Program-made: the position numbers and the translations under genes | NCBI RefSeq assembly: GCF_000003815.2 | Contig: NC_049997.1 | Coordinates: forward strand, 2,670,087 to 2,734,086 | DNA: 64,000 bases | DNA from: Branchiostoma floridae | Taxonomy: Eukaryota; Chordata; Leptocardii; Amphioxiformes; Branchiostomatidae | Direction: 5' to 3' | Part shown: positions 42,401 through 58,624 of the stretch, piece after piece | How positions within the stretch are numbered: the stretch's first letter is position 1 | Layout of the letters: each line of letters starts with the position of its first letter | Notes under the pieces: model-generated | Told to the model about the DNA's origin: nothing | Seen by the model: the letters and a program-made list of their open reading frames with translations, nothing else | The model's database searches: none

Positions 42401-44751
42401 GACATGCCGAAGCACCAGCTGCCTCTGAAGATGCCAGTCATGGATGACCAGGGCGTCGGCAGGGCGGGTAATGTCGGGAGCACTGACCAGCCTGCAGAGG
42501 AGACACCCGGACAGCGCACACACAGGAACAACACCATACAAACACTATACGACCCGGATCAGAACGGTTAGTGGGTGGTCTCTTTGAAAAAAAATACTAG
42601 TAGGGCTCGCAACATGGAAGGCCTAAGATTTTATCAGTCCGTCCCGTGCCTTTTTTGGCCCATCCAGCATTTGCTGTGTGTCCTATTCCTTAGTATTCAC
42701 ATTATTCTTCTTTCTATTATCAACATACACTTCAAATTCTCTGTAGACAGAAGAAGAAGAACTTTATTGCACGACAATTGTACATGGTACAAAGTATGGC
42801 AACAGCTATTACATAAAGTACAAAATAGAGGTATAGGATAAAGCTTGACATCCTAGTTAACATAACAATAAGGGCTAACATAATTCATTCATATAGTATC
42901 ACAATGAAGTATTCTAATCATTAGCTTCAGTATTCTTTCTAATATATGATATGTAGGCGGTGAGAGGTACATGAGCGGAAACGATAGGATATTCGTTAAT
43001 GCGTTCCGTTTGATATACATTAATACGTCATGTCAGAAACGTTGAAGGATCTCTCTAGATCTGTAAATCGTACGTTGTCTGTTTGCAGGGGGTTGTCTTC
43101 CCGGAGAGTTCCCCTGTGCCAGTGGCGGCTGTATCGACCTGTGGTGGCGCTGTGACCATGACAACGACTGTCTGGACGGGAGTGACGAAATAGACTGCGT
43201 GTATCGTAAGTTCCATCTGTTCCTTAAATCCTGTTTTAGTGTTGCTTTTTGTCTGTTAAAATAGTTTTTTTAAAATAGTATCTTAATGAACCAAATCCTT
43301 AGACCCTACAAATGAAATTTCCAGAGTAATTACAAGTTCAACTCCAAGTGGCAAGTGGAATTTAGAAGAATACGTAACATTTCGCCAAAAAGGAATTACA
43401 AGTAAATGGATACGATTTTCTAATATCATATCATATGATTTCCAAAACCATATCCAGATGCTTGAGTAACTGCATTTTGACGTTTCGTATTACCTAGATG
43501 TCCAATCTTCATCGATGTACGTTGCATTATTCCTTAATTGTTTGTATAGCTGAATGCCATGCAGACCAGTTCAGATGCGCGGGCAGTGGACGCTGCATCT
43601 CCGCTAGATGGCGTTGTGATGGCGAGAGGGATTGTCGAGATGCCAGTGACGAAACGGGCTGTAACGAGTATTTGTCAGCAGGTAACTAGTGCATTGGTTT
43701 TCATCTATAGCTAGATGGAAATGCTATTCCATTGCATGTCATTTCTTGTAGTTCAAATTCTGCTTATGTAGCAAATTGTGAGAAATGTAAGGGACACAAT
43801 AAAGACTAAAGTTTATATAAGGGCCAAAAACGAAACTATTTCTGAACCGGGACGGGGGCTCTTAAGGCTTCAATTCACATTTGACCCTTGAACAGAGTCT
43901 CTCTAGAAAGATTGCACTCTGAAGCCCTGGATGGATTTCCACACTTCTTGTATAATCATCTGCTTTCTGTTTTGTTGAAAAATGACTTTCAAAGTGATTT
44001 ATACACTAATGACATTCGCTTCCTTTAAATCCACAGAGAATCTGACCCGGATTGACCCCGACAGTTTCAGCCTGGGTAACAAGGTCTCAGCTGAGGATGT
44101 GGAGGCCGACACCAGCCCCGCCCAGACAGCCGTGTTCGATTCGCACTCCGCCAAGGACATCAGACCCATGAAAGGTCAGTGACGTCAGAAATCAGTCGGT
44201 CCTTGCGTTTGGTGGTGCTCAGTCCTTGCGTTTGGTGGTGTTCAGAAAGTCAGTCGTTCCTTGCGTTTGGTGAGGTCCGAAAAATCATTTGTTCTTGCGT
44301 TTGGTGGTGCTCAGAAAATCAGTCGTTACTTGCGTTTGGTGGTGTTCAGAAGATCAGTCGTTCCTTGCGTTTGGTGGTGTTCTTGTATCTACGTCACCAC
44401 TTGTACATTTCGATAGAAAATGGTACACAATCATGATGTTTCAGCGAGAGACCATAGCAAAGGATAAAAAGGGTACAGACAGAATAGCTTAAGAAAGCGG
44501 TTGTGCTTCTTGAATTGCACTTGCGTAGTAAATGTTTATTTACATTTGTTCGTAGAAAAACGAAATCATACAACACGTGTCAATTGTTGACTCTTTTTAT
44601 TACAACAGCGAAATCAGTCGTGGCCGCTGAGGAGAACGACCCTGAAGGCGATGTTGGTTTCCATGACAACAGTGAAGACACGACGGAGCATGCGCGAGTT
44701 GACCATGAAGACCAGCAAGTCCCCTTCGTGGAGCTCAAAGTCGGTGGCTAG
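316..44751 (+). CDS. Giant secreted coiled-coil protein with two LDLa modules (47 exons, ~3,209 aa)
   Basis: I do not recognise a named orthologue. Exons by splice consensus and phase: 316-1169, 2223-2571, 4413-4573, 4815-5118, ~5431-5799, 6019-6365, 6853-7018, 10534-10629, 11300-11425, 11848-12024, 12384-12517, 14211-14417, 14980-15271, 16242-16454, 16856-16957, 18498-18726, 19261-19360, 24173-24338, 25011-25151, 25672-25882, 26251-26771, 27720-27851, 28462-28667, 29443-29727, 30330-30497, 30970-31157, 31585-31727, 32564-32707, 33101-33253, 33874-34038, 34470-34619, 35081-35246, 35801-35983, 36391-36506, 36895-37113, 37781-38029, 38280-38371, 38873-39049, 39762-39963, 40435-40605, 41377-41604, 41811-41939, 42398-42566, 43089-43205, 43550-43681, 44037-44174, 44609-44751. 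The sum is divisible by three and no exon has an internal stop, which supports one gene. The family resemblance (secreted, coiled coil, LDLa) suggests an extracellular multimeric protein; function is unknown. Exons could be missing at the N gaps in introns 11 and 21. Confidence 0.85.
2010..2210. repeat. Dispersed repeat (copy 1) rich in CCACCGCGAA
   Basis: About 190 bp with repeated ACCGCGAA/TTCGCGGT words, ending just before the exon 2 acceptor. A clearly related copy lies at 24510-24700; both share TTTTCCATGGCAGTA and CTACAGTGCATGGTGC. Confidence 0.75.
2223..7018 (+). CDS. Exons 2-7: first coiled-coil block
   Basis: Six exons of 349, 161, 304, ~369, 347 and 166 nt in continuous frame. The translation is heptad-rich with Gly-rich breaks, for example GGGREPSG in exon 3 and GRGGGGGGN in exon 4. 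Exon 4 contains RLERVE, which fits the R-h-x-x-h-E trimerisation pattern known from short trimeric coiled coils. Histidines are nearly absent here, unlike later exons; exon 5 has one HATSIAEL. The exon 5 acceptor lies at 5430-5431; its exact first base is uncertain by one. Confidence 0.82.
2982..3072. repeat. Short foldback
   Basis: Arms TCTTTTCAGGAAACATCTAT and its near inverse complement flank a ~45-bp centre in intron 2. Confidence 0.5.
3459..3635. repeat. Foldback element with AGTCTCCAAGCAGACC ends
   Basis: Two inverted arms of about 60 bp (AGTATCAAAGCTGGCAA and complement inside) around a short centre. Its ends resemble those of the foldbacks at 13485 and 53795. Confidence 0.65.
3715..3937. 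repeat. MITE-like foldback element
   Basis: Imperfect terminal inverted repeats of about 60 bp: TCACACTTCCATGTGCGCAT at the left, its diverged inverse at the right; both carry GAATTGTGGGTA or its near match. Confidence 0.65.
6597..6812. repeat. MITE-like element, copy 1 (TTCACCTTTATCCG ends)
   Basis: Inverted ends GTTCACCTTTATCCG / CGGATAAAGGTGAAC in intron 6. A related copy is at 38640-38840. Confidence 0.7.
7021..7168. repeat. 62-bp tandem repeat carrying seven CACGTG palindromes
   Basis: About 2.3 copies of a 62-bp unit (GGGTGTCACGTGAAACTT...) begin at the exon 7 donor itself. CACGTG (E-box core) occurs three times per full unit. Confidence 0.8.
7167..7263. repeat. Near-perfect foldback
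   Basis: Arms of about 43 bp containing AGTTTTGTTCA and TGTGTCAATAG and their inverses, with a loop of a few bases (AACTAAA). Confidence 0.7.
7613..7740. repeat. ~52-bp tandem repeat
   Basis: About 2.5 copies of a unit containing CCGTTACGCTGCCATT and CAATAGAGTTAGC. Confidence 0.75.
8105..9766 (-). pseudogene. Intronless carboxylesterase copy, two frameshifts, nested in intron 7
   Basis: Reads as a type-B carboxylesterase (alpha/beta hydrolase; ester hydrolysis, secreted) of about 550 codons. Seen in order: hydrophobic N-terminus consistent with a signal peptide; [11 protein letters not shown] signature; oxyanion-hole FHGGG; nucleophile elbow GQSAG at about 9106-9120 (family usually GESAG); acid residue in [10 protein letters not shown]; catalytic His in [11 protein letters not shown]; the late NFAHTGDPN motif; stop at 8105. 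The frame breaks twice: near 9152-9163, where WVH runs into a short segment missing about 8 nt, and near 8692-8699, where one base is lost. Both key catalytic residues survive but lie in different frames. Absence of introns fits a retrocopy, though no poly-A tract was seen. Sequencing error is the alternative. Confidence 0.8.
10534..16454 (+). CDS. Exons 8-14: second coiled-coil block
   Basis: Seven exons (96, 126, 177, 134, 207, 292, 213 nt), all with GT-AG borders and matching phases. From exon 12 on, the H-x3-[IL]-x2-L motif appears: [16 protein letters not shown] (exon 12), [24 protein letters not shown] (exon 13), HNSSIMLL (exon 14). NHS sequons occur at three of these. The exon 14 acceptor at 16240-16241 is the last of five tandem copies of that acceptor. 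Exon 11 holds a non-helical Ser/Pro-containing stretch (about [15 protein letters not shown]). Confidence 0.82.
11133..11250. repeat. Weak foldback
   Basis: Inverted ACGCCAAAAAGTAGT-type arms about 60 bp apart in intron 8. Confidence 0.4.
12535..12770. repeat. Candidate dispersed repeat in intron 11
   Basis: ATGAAATGTCATGGAATGGAGG then a stretch with ACTCAAGAACGGCTGGATGA, a type of sequence I associate with dispersed repeats of marine invertebrates. Low certainty. Confidence 0.3.
13485..13646. repeat. Foldback interrupted by an assembly gap
   Basis: Inverted arms AAGCAGAGGTTG..GTAGATATAGTAGT and its complement flank exactly the 100 Ns at 13515-13614. The gap therefore sits at the centre of a palindrome, a common cause of assembly failure. 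Confidence 0.75.
13515..13614. other. Assembly gap (100 N)
   Basis: Exactly 100 Ns, so probably a placeholder of unknown size in intron 11. Confidence 0.95.
13789..13870 (-). repeat. tRNA-derived SINE fragment (candidate)
   Basis: Contains GGATTCGAACC, the complement of a pol III B box (GGTTCGAATCC), followed by tRNA-like sequence. Confidence 0.45.
13883..13940. repeat. Short hairpin
   Basis: GTTAAAAATGTGGGGATTGG and its exact-looking inverse complement separated by about 17 bp. Confidence 0.75.
15380..16280 (+). repeat. Five tandem copies of the exon 14 acceptor and exon start
   Basis: The exon 14 polypyrimidine tract, CAG and first ~39 coding nt recur with starts at 15503, 15689, 15877, 16060 and 16242 (spacing 182-188). 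Only the last runs into open coding sequence; the first four diverge after AACAACTTGCAGACC into CTACTCTGTCTCTCTG. Copy 1 also has TAG in place of CAG. Confidence 0.9.
16856..26771 (+). CDS. Exons 15-21: third coiled-coil block
   Basis: Exons of 102, 229, 100, 166, 141, 211 and 521 nt; phases chain 0,1,2,0,0,1,0. Exon 21 is the longest internal exon and holds [16 protein letters not shown] and HTSLLLGL. Other motif copies: HSLFIRDV (15), HSAEIRAL and HTDSLGRL (16), HSDTLQTL (17), HNAAISRL (19), HSRDIREL (20). Intron 17 (19361-24172) is the longest in the gene and is almost entirely transposon sequence. Confidence 0.82.
17047..18005 (+). mobile_element. LINE 3' fragment, interrupted
   Basis: 17047-17133 encodes [20 protein letters not shown]; related sequence resumes at about 17776 and runs to ATTGTTGTGCAATAAAGTT at 18000. 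About 640 bp of other sequence, with a 150-bp tandem duplication (17468-17740), sits between. Intron 15. Confidence 0.7.
19820..20119. repeat. GCGCTCTC array, same family
   Basis: Begins CCCCCATTCCACTGGGACGG then many GAGAGCGCCGTGAGAGCG words in both senses; looks like the terminal part of the same element family without its core. Confidence 0.65.
20120..20866. mobile_element. GCGCTCTC-rich element, copy A (plus orientation)
   Basis: Starts GGCCCCCTTTCCACTTGACGG; subterminal arrays of GCGCTCTCACC; unique core (ATTACTCAACGAATTTC) shared in inverse with 23143-24050; ends GAGAGCGCCGTCCTAG. Confidence 0.7.
20868..22796. mobile_element. Non-autonomous DNA transposon, PIF/Harbinger-like by its TAA duplication
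   Basis: Inverted ends AGGTGGGTTTACACCTGC / complement, about 29 bp then patchy to ~90 bp (AATACGCGGCCG shared). Flanked by TAA at 20865-20867 and 22797-22799, which fits the 3-bp TWA target of PIF/Harbinger elements. No transposase ORF; a LINE fragment (21385-21776) is inside. Confidence 0.75.
21385..21776 (-). mobile_element. LINE 3' fragment with CCHC-like RT C-terminus
   Basis: Complement strand reads [20 protein letters not shown] then [13 protein letters not shown]: a C-x2-C-x11-H-x4-C knuckle typical of the C-terminus of Jockey/CR1-type non-LTR elements. It ends in CAATTGTTGTGCAATAAAG. Same family as 17047-18005. Confidence 0.8.
22800..23142. repeat. GCGCTCTC array, same family
   Basis: Dense GCGCTCTCTTGGCGC / GAGAGCGCAGTGAGAG words ending CCTAATGGAAAGGGGG, the decayed terminus. 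Confidence 0.65.
23143..24050. mobile_element. GCGCTCTC-rich element, copy B (inverted)
   Basis: Ends GGCCCCATTCCACT and AGTGGAATGGGGGCC form inverted termini. The core matches copy A in reverse complement, including ATACTTCTTCA and GATTACTCAACGAATTTC. Confidence 0.7.
24378..24421. repeat. (CT)n microsatellite
   Basis: Uninterrupted CT dinucleotides, 40 bp after the exon 18 donor. Confidence 0.95.
24510..24700. repeat. Dispersed repeat (copy 2) rich in CCACCGCGAA
   Basis: Same element as at 2010-2210, same orientation, in intron 18, just downstream of a (CT)n microsatellite. Confidence 0.75.
24720..25070 (+). repeat. Three tandem copies of the exon 19 acceptor region
   Basis: Starts at 24726, 24874 and 25011 share AC(T/C)CAG..GAGCACAA.GC.GC.ATA. 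The first two degrade into non-coding sequence; the third is exon 19. Confidence 0.8.
26765..27490 (+). repeat. Duplicated exon 21 donor region and intron
   Basis: CAGCAGGTGAGAG..TTTGAAC occurs at the real donor (26768) and again at 27417. Between them AGAACCAAGTAAT recurs three times at ~180-210-bp spacing. Confidence 0.55.
26855..26965 (+). repeat. tRNA-derived SINE-like copy
   Basis: TGTGTGGCGCAAGG (A-box-like) then GGTCTGAGTCCGATACTC (B-box-like). 32070-32215 holds an inverted relative with GATTAGCCGTGAGGCTCGGTGG. Confidence 0.45.
27500..27599. other. Assembly gap (100 N)
   Basis: Exactly 100 Ns in intron 21, within a locally duplicated stretch; true size unknown, and an exon could be hidden. 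Confidence 0.95.
27720..36506 (+). CDS. Exons 22-34: fourth coiled-coil block, including a probable GC-AG intron
   Basis: Thirteen exons of 116-285 nt. Motif copies: HSNWFNLL (24), HTQALTRL (26), HTASLSGL (30), HTEQIDAM (31), HSKDLQQL (32), HTEEISNL (33). In exons 22, 27 and 28 the same register has Asn or Gln instead of His ([24 protein letters not shown]). Exon 31 ends at 34619 with AG|GCAAGT, a strong GC-type donor; the only phase-compatible GT nearby, AAC|GTGGAG, is weak. NHT/NHS sequons are present in exons 24, 25 and 26. Confidence 0.8.
27840..28215 (+). repeat. Three tandem copies of the exon 22 donor region
   Basis: GTGGAGGTCAGT recurs with the donor GT at 27852, 27968 and 28121, each followed by an AAAT.TA..ATACTTTTACAGCA block. 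Only the first is joined to coding sequence. Confidence 0.75.
28985..29205 (-). repeat. SINE-like copy
   Basis: GTTTAACATCCCGTCCTAAGG and a complemented tRNA-like end (GGAATCAAACTC). Shares the TTTAACGTCCTATCC block with 34745-35035. Confidence 0.45.
30020..30185 (-). repeat. SINE-like copy (weak)
   Basis: AAGTGCCTTTCCCAATGCCG, then CTAGGAACCCGGAACC as a degenerate complemented B box. Confidence 0.35.
32070..32215 (-). repeat. tRNA-derived SINE-like copy, inverted
   Basis: Inverse relative of 26855-26965; TCTAGCGGTTGCGCTACACC reads as a complemented tRNA-like head. Confidence 0.45.
32250..32534 (+). mobile_element. Non-LTR retrotransposon 3' fragment (RT C-terminus), decayed
   Basis: Translates as [33 protein letters not shown], the usual end of a LINE reverse-transcriptase ORF, with a TGA where the family has Trp before RRT. 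A second frame gives [17 protein letters not shown] then a stop. It ends about 30 bp before exon 28. Confidence 0.85.
33722..33947 (+). repeat. Tandem duplicate of the exon 30 acceptor region
   Basis: 33722-33834 and 33835-33947 are about 113-bp copies. The upstream copy has CGG where the real acceptor has CAG, so it has lost its splice site, and lacks 6 nt of the coding part. Confidence 0.85.
34745..35035 (-). repeat. tRNA-derived SINE (clearest copy)
   Basis: On the minus strand the head reads GTGTGGCGTAATCGGCAGCG (A box) and, about 45 bp on, CCTAGTTCGAAATC (B box), then the body with complemented TTAACGTCCTATCC. A SINE, not a tRNA gene: no closed acceptor stem. Confidence 0.7.
36895..42566 (+). 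CDS. Exons 35-43: fifth coiled-coil block and linker before LDLa modules
   Basis: Nine exons of 92-249 nt. Exon 36 is Gln/Ser-rich coiled coil. Exon 40 contains a basic site (RRGRRS) that could be cut by a proprotein convertase. Exons 40/41 together encode HQQDLTEV. Exon 42 introduces the first cysteines of the long rod region ([11 protein letters not shown]), which could form inter-chain disulfides; that is inference. Exon 43 is Pro/Gly/Asp-rich and probably a flexible linker; it ends in phase 1, ready for the phase 1-1 LDLa exons. Confidence 0.8.
38640..38840. repeat. MITE-like element, copy 2
   Basis: Related to 6597-6812: shares GGTAACCTATATC, ATATCAAGTC-like centre and CAGCGGATATAGG with GGATAAAGTTGAACTAACG at the right end. 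Confidence 0.65.
39470..39880 (+). repeat. Three copies of the exon 39 start
   Basis: CGTAG|AATGAT begins copies at 39484, 39644 and 39762. Copy 1 retains RQ.ETQDE-like coding sense before a one-base loss; copy 2 is badly decayed; copy 3 is exon 39. Confidence 0.85.
39900..40160 (+). repeat. Tandem copies of the exon 39 donor region
   Basis: The exon end GACTCTAGTCAG|GTGAGCTAAGAC recurs as CTAGTCATGTGAGTTAAGAC near 40041 and TCTAGTCAAGTGAGCTAAGAC near 40132, with GAGCAGTCCAGGAG-like sequence also repeated. Confidence 0.75.
40668..40853. repeat. Long foldback element
   Basis: Arms of about 85 bp: GGATATTTACTTCCGCACGT, TTCGAGTGACA and CACTCTTCTTCAGCGT with their inverse complements; loop CACTAGA-like. 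Poly-A/T runs inside the arms. Confidence 0.85.
42745..42850 (-). mobile_element. Short LINE tail of the same family
   Basis: Complement carries ACTTTGTACCATGTACAATT and TGTCGTGCAATAAAGTTC followed by (TTC)n, matching the tail at 17970-18003. Confidence 0.6.
43089..43205 (+). CDS. Exon 44: LDL-receptor class A module 1
   Basis: Encodes a complete LDLa domain: six cysteines in the expected order and the calcium-binding acidic end [11 protein letters not shown]. The order CLPGEFPC, then [10 protein letters not shown], then DHDNDC matches the family pattern. The exon is flanked by phase-1 introns on both sides, the arrangement typical of shuffled extracellular modules. The Asp/Ser-Asp-Glu residues that bind calcium in LDLa domains are intact. 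Approximate residues 3036-3072. Confidence 0.95.
43550..43681 (+). CDS. Exon 45: LDL-receptor class A module 2
   Basis: A second complete LDLa domain: [18 protein letters not shown], then [15 protein letters not shown]. Six cysteines and the SDE calcium motif are intact. Phase 1-1 exon like its neighbour, so the pair probably arose by module duplication or shuffling. LDLa pairs generally mediate calcium-dependent protein or lipoprotein binding; the ligand here is unknown. Confidence 0.95.
44037..44751 (+). CDS. Exons 46-47: acidic C-terminal tail and stop
   Basis: Exon 46 (44037-44174, phase 1-1) and exon 47 (44609-44751) encode an acidic, low-complexity tail with one NLT sequon and no transmembrane segment. 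The frame ends in VELKVGG followed by TAG at 44749-44751. No membrane anchor or GPI-like hydrophobic end is seen, so the product should be secreted. Confidence 0.85.
44190..44386. repeat. Minisatellite after exon 46
   Basis: About six copies of a ~34-bp unit with CCTTGCGTTTGGTGGTG and CAGAAA.TCAGTCGTT, starting close to the exon 46 donor. Confidence 0.85.
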
Positions 44752-46876
44752 TTTCACAACTCCAAATTTGTTTGGACGGCATTGGGGCACTGACATCTAG
44801 ATTGTGAATGGCCTGATAAAACGTCGTTAAATGATTATTGTGGTCTTACGAAAGTATATGCAGTGGTTAAGAACGTTTTCAGTTCATACAGTGTTAGCGG
44901 TTTGTATTACAAGTAAATACTTCTTCACATACTTCAGGGAAAAATAGCCTTTCTAAAGTGTGACAAACATGGGAACAAGAAAACGAGTACCTCTACAAAT
45001 TAATTGATTTCTACCACCTGGTTATTTCTTCCACTATCAGTAGAAAGATGATTATCTTTTTTGATGTAATGCCGTTAGAATATACCATGAATCTGATATA
45101 TGCTTGTGAGAAAATGACAAAAACTATTAGCAAAGAAATTTACAGTGTTACTAATGGTCTTAATGTTTTTATTCCTAAGAGAGACTAGTTTTCTGGCTGG
45201 GTTGCTGAATGCACACATATACATGCCATATTTTCAGGTCTGTATGTCACTGAATAATTACATTCTTTGTGTCCAACAAAGTATCTTTGTGCAGAGAATG
45301 TTGTTATTCTAAATGCTATATTATGTTTTACTTGTGTGTGTTAGGTGTTCTGGCAATATGTTGATGTATATTTTACTCCTCAGAATGGCTTTATATTACC
45401 AAAGGCCGAGGCGGACAACGTTAGACAAAACTTGACTGTTACAGAGTAATGACTGTAAAAAACTGCGCTAGGGGAACTAGAATGTAAAGAAACGTTTGTC
45501 TGGCATTCTGAAGTCGCTACCATTTCATTATCTTTAAGTAACTTCTCAATTATGTTTAATGTAACCATTATGTAACTATTTCAGATTTTCTTTAGCATAG
45601 TTACAAACTTACGACATGTCTTAAACATTGTGTCGTAATTCGCCAGTGCAGTTGAAAGGTGAAAAAAAAATGTTTCCGCTATGCTGGGACTTTAAGGTTA
45701 GTGTTTATGATTTTACTTGTTTTTACCCCACAAGCTGTATCTGTCTTATTCTTTGTACAGACCTAAATATTAATTTTTTCAATCAGGGATCCAAATATTT
45801 GCTGGTATCTACGATCCCTATTTGAATATAGAACGATTGTTATGTTTTTAATACATGTCAGTATGACATGTGCCAGGTATCAAATAACCATAATGTCCTT
45901 TTTGAAAGGTCTTATACTTGTGTTTAGATTGAAGATTTCATTTGTTAGATTTCATTTTAGAGGAATAATTCCTATATGTTCGTGGTATTTAGATAAATGT
46001 GAAAACATATATCCTGGTGCTATATGGTCTGTACACTTGGAGATTCGGTGTCGACAATATAATATACATATTGTGAAAAGATCGACAAGCATCGTGTTGC
46101 TCATTTAGGTAGCCAAATGTAAGACAAATGGGCATTTCTTAACTTCTTATCATGTGGAGAAAGAACAACGTTAACAATAGACATTTTACACGAGGATTGT
46201 GTATAAATGAAACTTGAAACCCTTTTTAGGAAAAAATAGTATAATTTTATTACAGAAAATGCAGCATACACAATTCAATGGCTTCATTGCAGTACCCAAA
46301 GTCTGTATGGACGGAATACCCTTCAGCAGCTGATCTTTGAAAATTATTATCTTGACTATATACAGGTGGCCTGGCACAACTGCACTCTTTGGCCTGGTCC
46401 ATTAAAATGGCTATGACGTTAGTTCTCATAGGAAACAACTGATCACATCATAAGACATCCTTGGTGATATCTCCTCTGCCATATTTTAGTTTCTTGTCCA
46501 TGTGTTTTTCGGTTTATTTACAATATATTGACCATCCGTCATAGCAAAGTCGAAATACAAATGCTTCCATAAGATCATCACAAGTCCAGTTTGACAACTT
46601 GAAGTCACGTGATCATCGCTGAGTCCCGAAGTTCAAGTTGGGTCCACAGTTGATCACGTTTGTAGTCATACTGCCATCACTTGATCATCACGTGGCAACT
46701 TCAAGTTATACTCCTGTCACGTGATCATTCGCTGAGTCTCGACGTTCAAGTTTGGTCCACATATTCCTTGGCCTTGATCACGTTTGTAGTCATACTGTGG
46801 TCACGTGATCACCGCGTGACCACTTCATGCCATACTCTTATCACGTGATGATTTAAAATATCCCGAAGTTAGAGGT
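44752..46876. other. Space between the two convergent genes
   Basis: 3' flanks of both genes. No other coding sequence. 46590-46860 repeats parts of the F-box gene's last exon; the remainder is AT-rich without recognised features. Confidence 0.6.
46590..46876. repeat. Diverged copies of the F-box gene's terminal exon edge
   Basis: GAAGTTCAAGTTGGGTCCAC..GATCACGTTTGTAGTC recurs near 46629 and 46741, paralleling the real end (GAGGTTCATGTTGGGTCCAC..GACCACGTTCGTGTC). TCACGTGATCA words are frequent here. Confidence 0.7.
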
Positions 46877-56472
<9,596 letters not shown>

Positions 56473-57067
56473 AATAATGTTTGTATGCGAAGGAAATCCG
56501 CCACTAAGCTGTTGGGAACTCGATATGTAAACAAATGTACTTCTGCTTTTCTCTGCAGATCATCGTAATCTTTTGTCCACGTTCCTGTGATGACTATGTG
56601 AGGACGCGATACGTCAGTACTTCAAACCTGCAAACAAAACAATGGCATCTGTTAGGCAATAATGAGAGCAACGTACTAGTATACTGCAGTTATTCTAGTC
56701 CTTCTGACAACCGTGATGTAATTTTGTGGGGAGAGCTTTACATCAAGATTGTTTCATGGTCAAATTTTCTAGCGGCACAGTGTTGGTTTGTTGCTACCTT
56801 TTAAAAAGGGTTTCGAATAGACGGGCGTCCAAAAAGTTTTCCCAGTGATGGAAATGGCGTTATTGAGAAAGGTTGAATAAATCGATGGAACCGAAGTAGG
56901 CTATAAGCTTTGTCAATAGTTGATATGGAACTTAAATCTGCACTTGAGTACAGTTCTTAAACTGTCGAAAGGCTCAGGGGTCATATTTGGATAAAATCGC
57001 TTTAATACAACGATGATTATCATGAGCTTTAATGTCTACTCAGTTTGTTTCTTTAATGTTTGTAACA

Positions 57068-57118
57068 TAATAACAGACAGACACACACACATACATACAT
57101 ACATACATACACCCATAC

Positions 57119-57166
<48 letters not shown>
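57068..57166. repeat. (CA)n microsatellite
   Basis: ACAC/ATAC dinucleotide and tetranucleotide run. Confidence 0.95.
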
Positions 57167-57170
<4 letters not shown>

Positions 57171-57184
57171 TATATCTCTAGTTA

Positions 57185-57305
57185 TATATTCTGTCTGACC
57201 CTTGCCTCTTTTCTCATGACCTCAATGAAAAGCGGCCTGCAGGCCGATTTGAGCTTTCATGAATAAATAAAGGTTCAAACAAACAAACAAACACAAACAC
57301 ACATA

Positions 57306-57356
<51 letters not shown>

Positions 57357-57420
57357 CTACTCATAAACACAAACATACACAACCACACACAATCAAACAC
57401 AGTCACGCACCAGCACACCT
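57185..57420 (+). repeat. Retroelement tail and (CA)n
   Basis: GAGCTTTCATGAATAAATAA AGGTTC then (CAAA)n looks like a non-LTR/SINE 3' end; (CA)n follows at 57296-57355. Confidence 0.45.
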
Positions 57421-58319
57421 GGTTATCACTAGTAGCTGACTAAGACCTGCCCGGTTACCAGGTACAGAACCTACGTACGTGTCAGAAGCGGGTCAAGGCG
57501 ACTTTATCTCCAGGTGACAAAGTACACGGAATGAGTCAACACGGCGCCACAATAGTTTGCTCACCGACTGAACAGCCAACAGTTCAGACAAATATGGGCG
57601 CCATATTTGTCAGCCCGACCAAACATTGCGCTGATATGTAGTCGTATTTTGGCTGTACGCACGCCACTGGTACGTGTAGTTGCACCCGAATTTTTGGGTC
57701 AAAGTGGCATATTTGTGTTGTGTTGATTAATATCGAACGCGTTGGTTTGAGAGTGAATGATTAAGTCAAAGTCTAGAGATGTTTTTCAAACAGTGATAGC
57801 ACAGCTTCCGTCAATTATACGCACTAAAATTACAGGTAATTTACTTGGAAAATGTTAATTGTTCATACGTTTCGTAGCCGCTATGACTTCCCTCACTTTT
57901 TTTAAAATTCTAACTAGAAAAGTACTGAAATATTTGTATCGTCTACTAAATGTTTAAAATCATACCTACTAATCAGTATGGGTAGAAGTGGGCAGTTAAG
58001 AACGTATTAATTATAGCATTACACCAATAAAAGGTGGATAGTACATACATGTGTCAACTTAATTACATAGCACATCGCTAACACTTGTGACAAACAGTTT
58101 TGGCTTATCGAAATTCTATCATTTCTGTTGTAAGACGGTATCTAAGTCTTAAGAAACCTAAATGTTTACAGAGAAGTTTCTATGGTCGGTTTCCAATGGT
58201 ACGGTCAGGCATAGAACTACGAATCGATATTTGTCGTCATGCGTGGCTGAGTAAAGGGATTTATGACTTTGCTTTGCTCGTGATTATCCACTTGTAGACA
58301 AGTGCCATACCTACACAGG

Positions 58320-58624
58320 GCTATAACATCCACACTATATAACCGCACGGTTACACTCTTTCAGCGTTTTACTAAACTTCTGTGTCCGTTTTATATGTCT
58401 GGTCGCTTCTAATTAAACCATATATAGCTCTTTTGCTATGCTTCTGTTGACCCTTATTGAGTTTGGAAGCTATAACATCCACACTAACCACACGGTTACA
58501 CTCTAAGAAACACTCTTTCAGCGTTTTACTAAACTACAGTGTACGTTTTATCTGTCTGGCTGCTTCTAATTAAACCATTAATTAGCTTTTTGCTACGCTT
58601 CTGTTGACCCTTATTGAATTTGTG
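58320..58624. repeat. ~153-bp tandem duplication
   Basis: Two copies sharing CTATAACATCCACACTA, TTTCAGCGTTTTACTAAACT and TTCTGTTGACCCTTATTGA. Confidence 0.85.

Noticed and set aside
43089-44751. Annelid-type extracellular haemoglobin linker chain
   Set aside because: Coiled coil plus LDLa is similar in outline, but size differs tenfold and I could not recognise the linker's C-terminal barrel.
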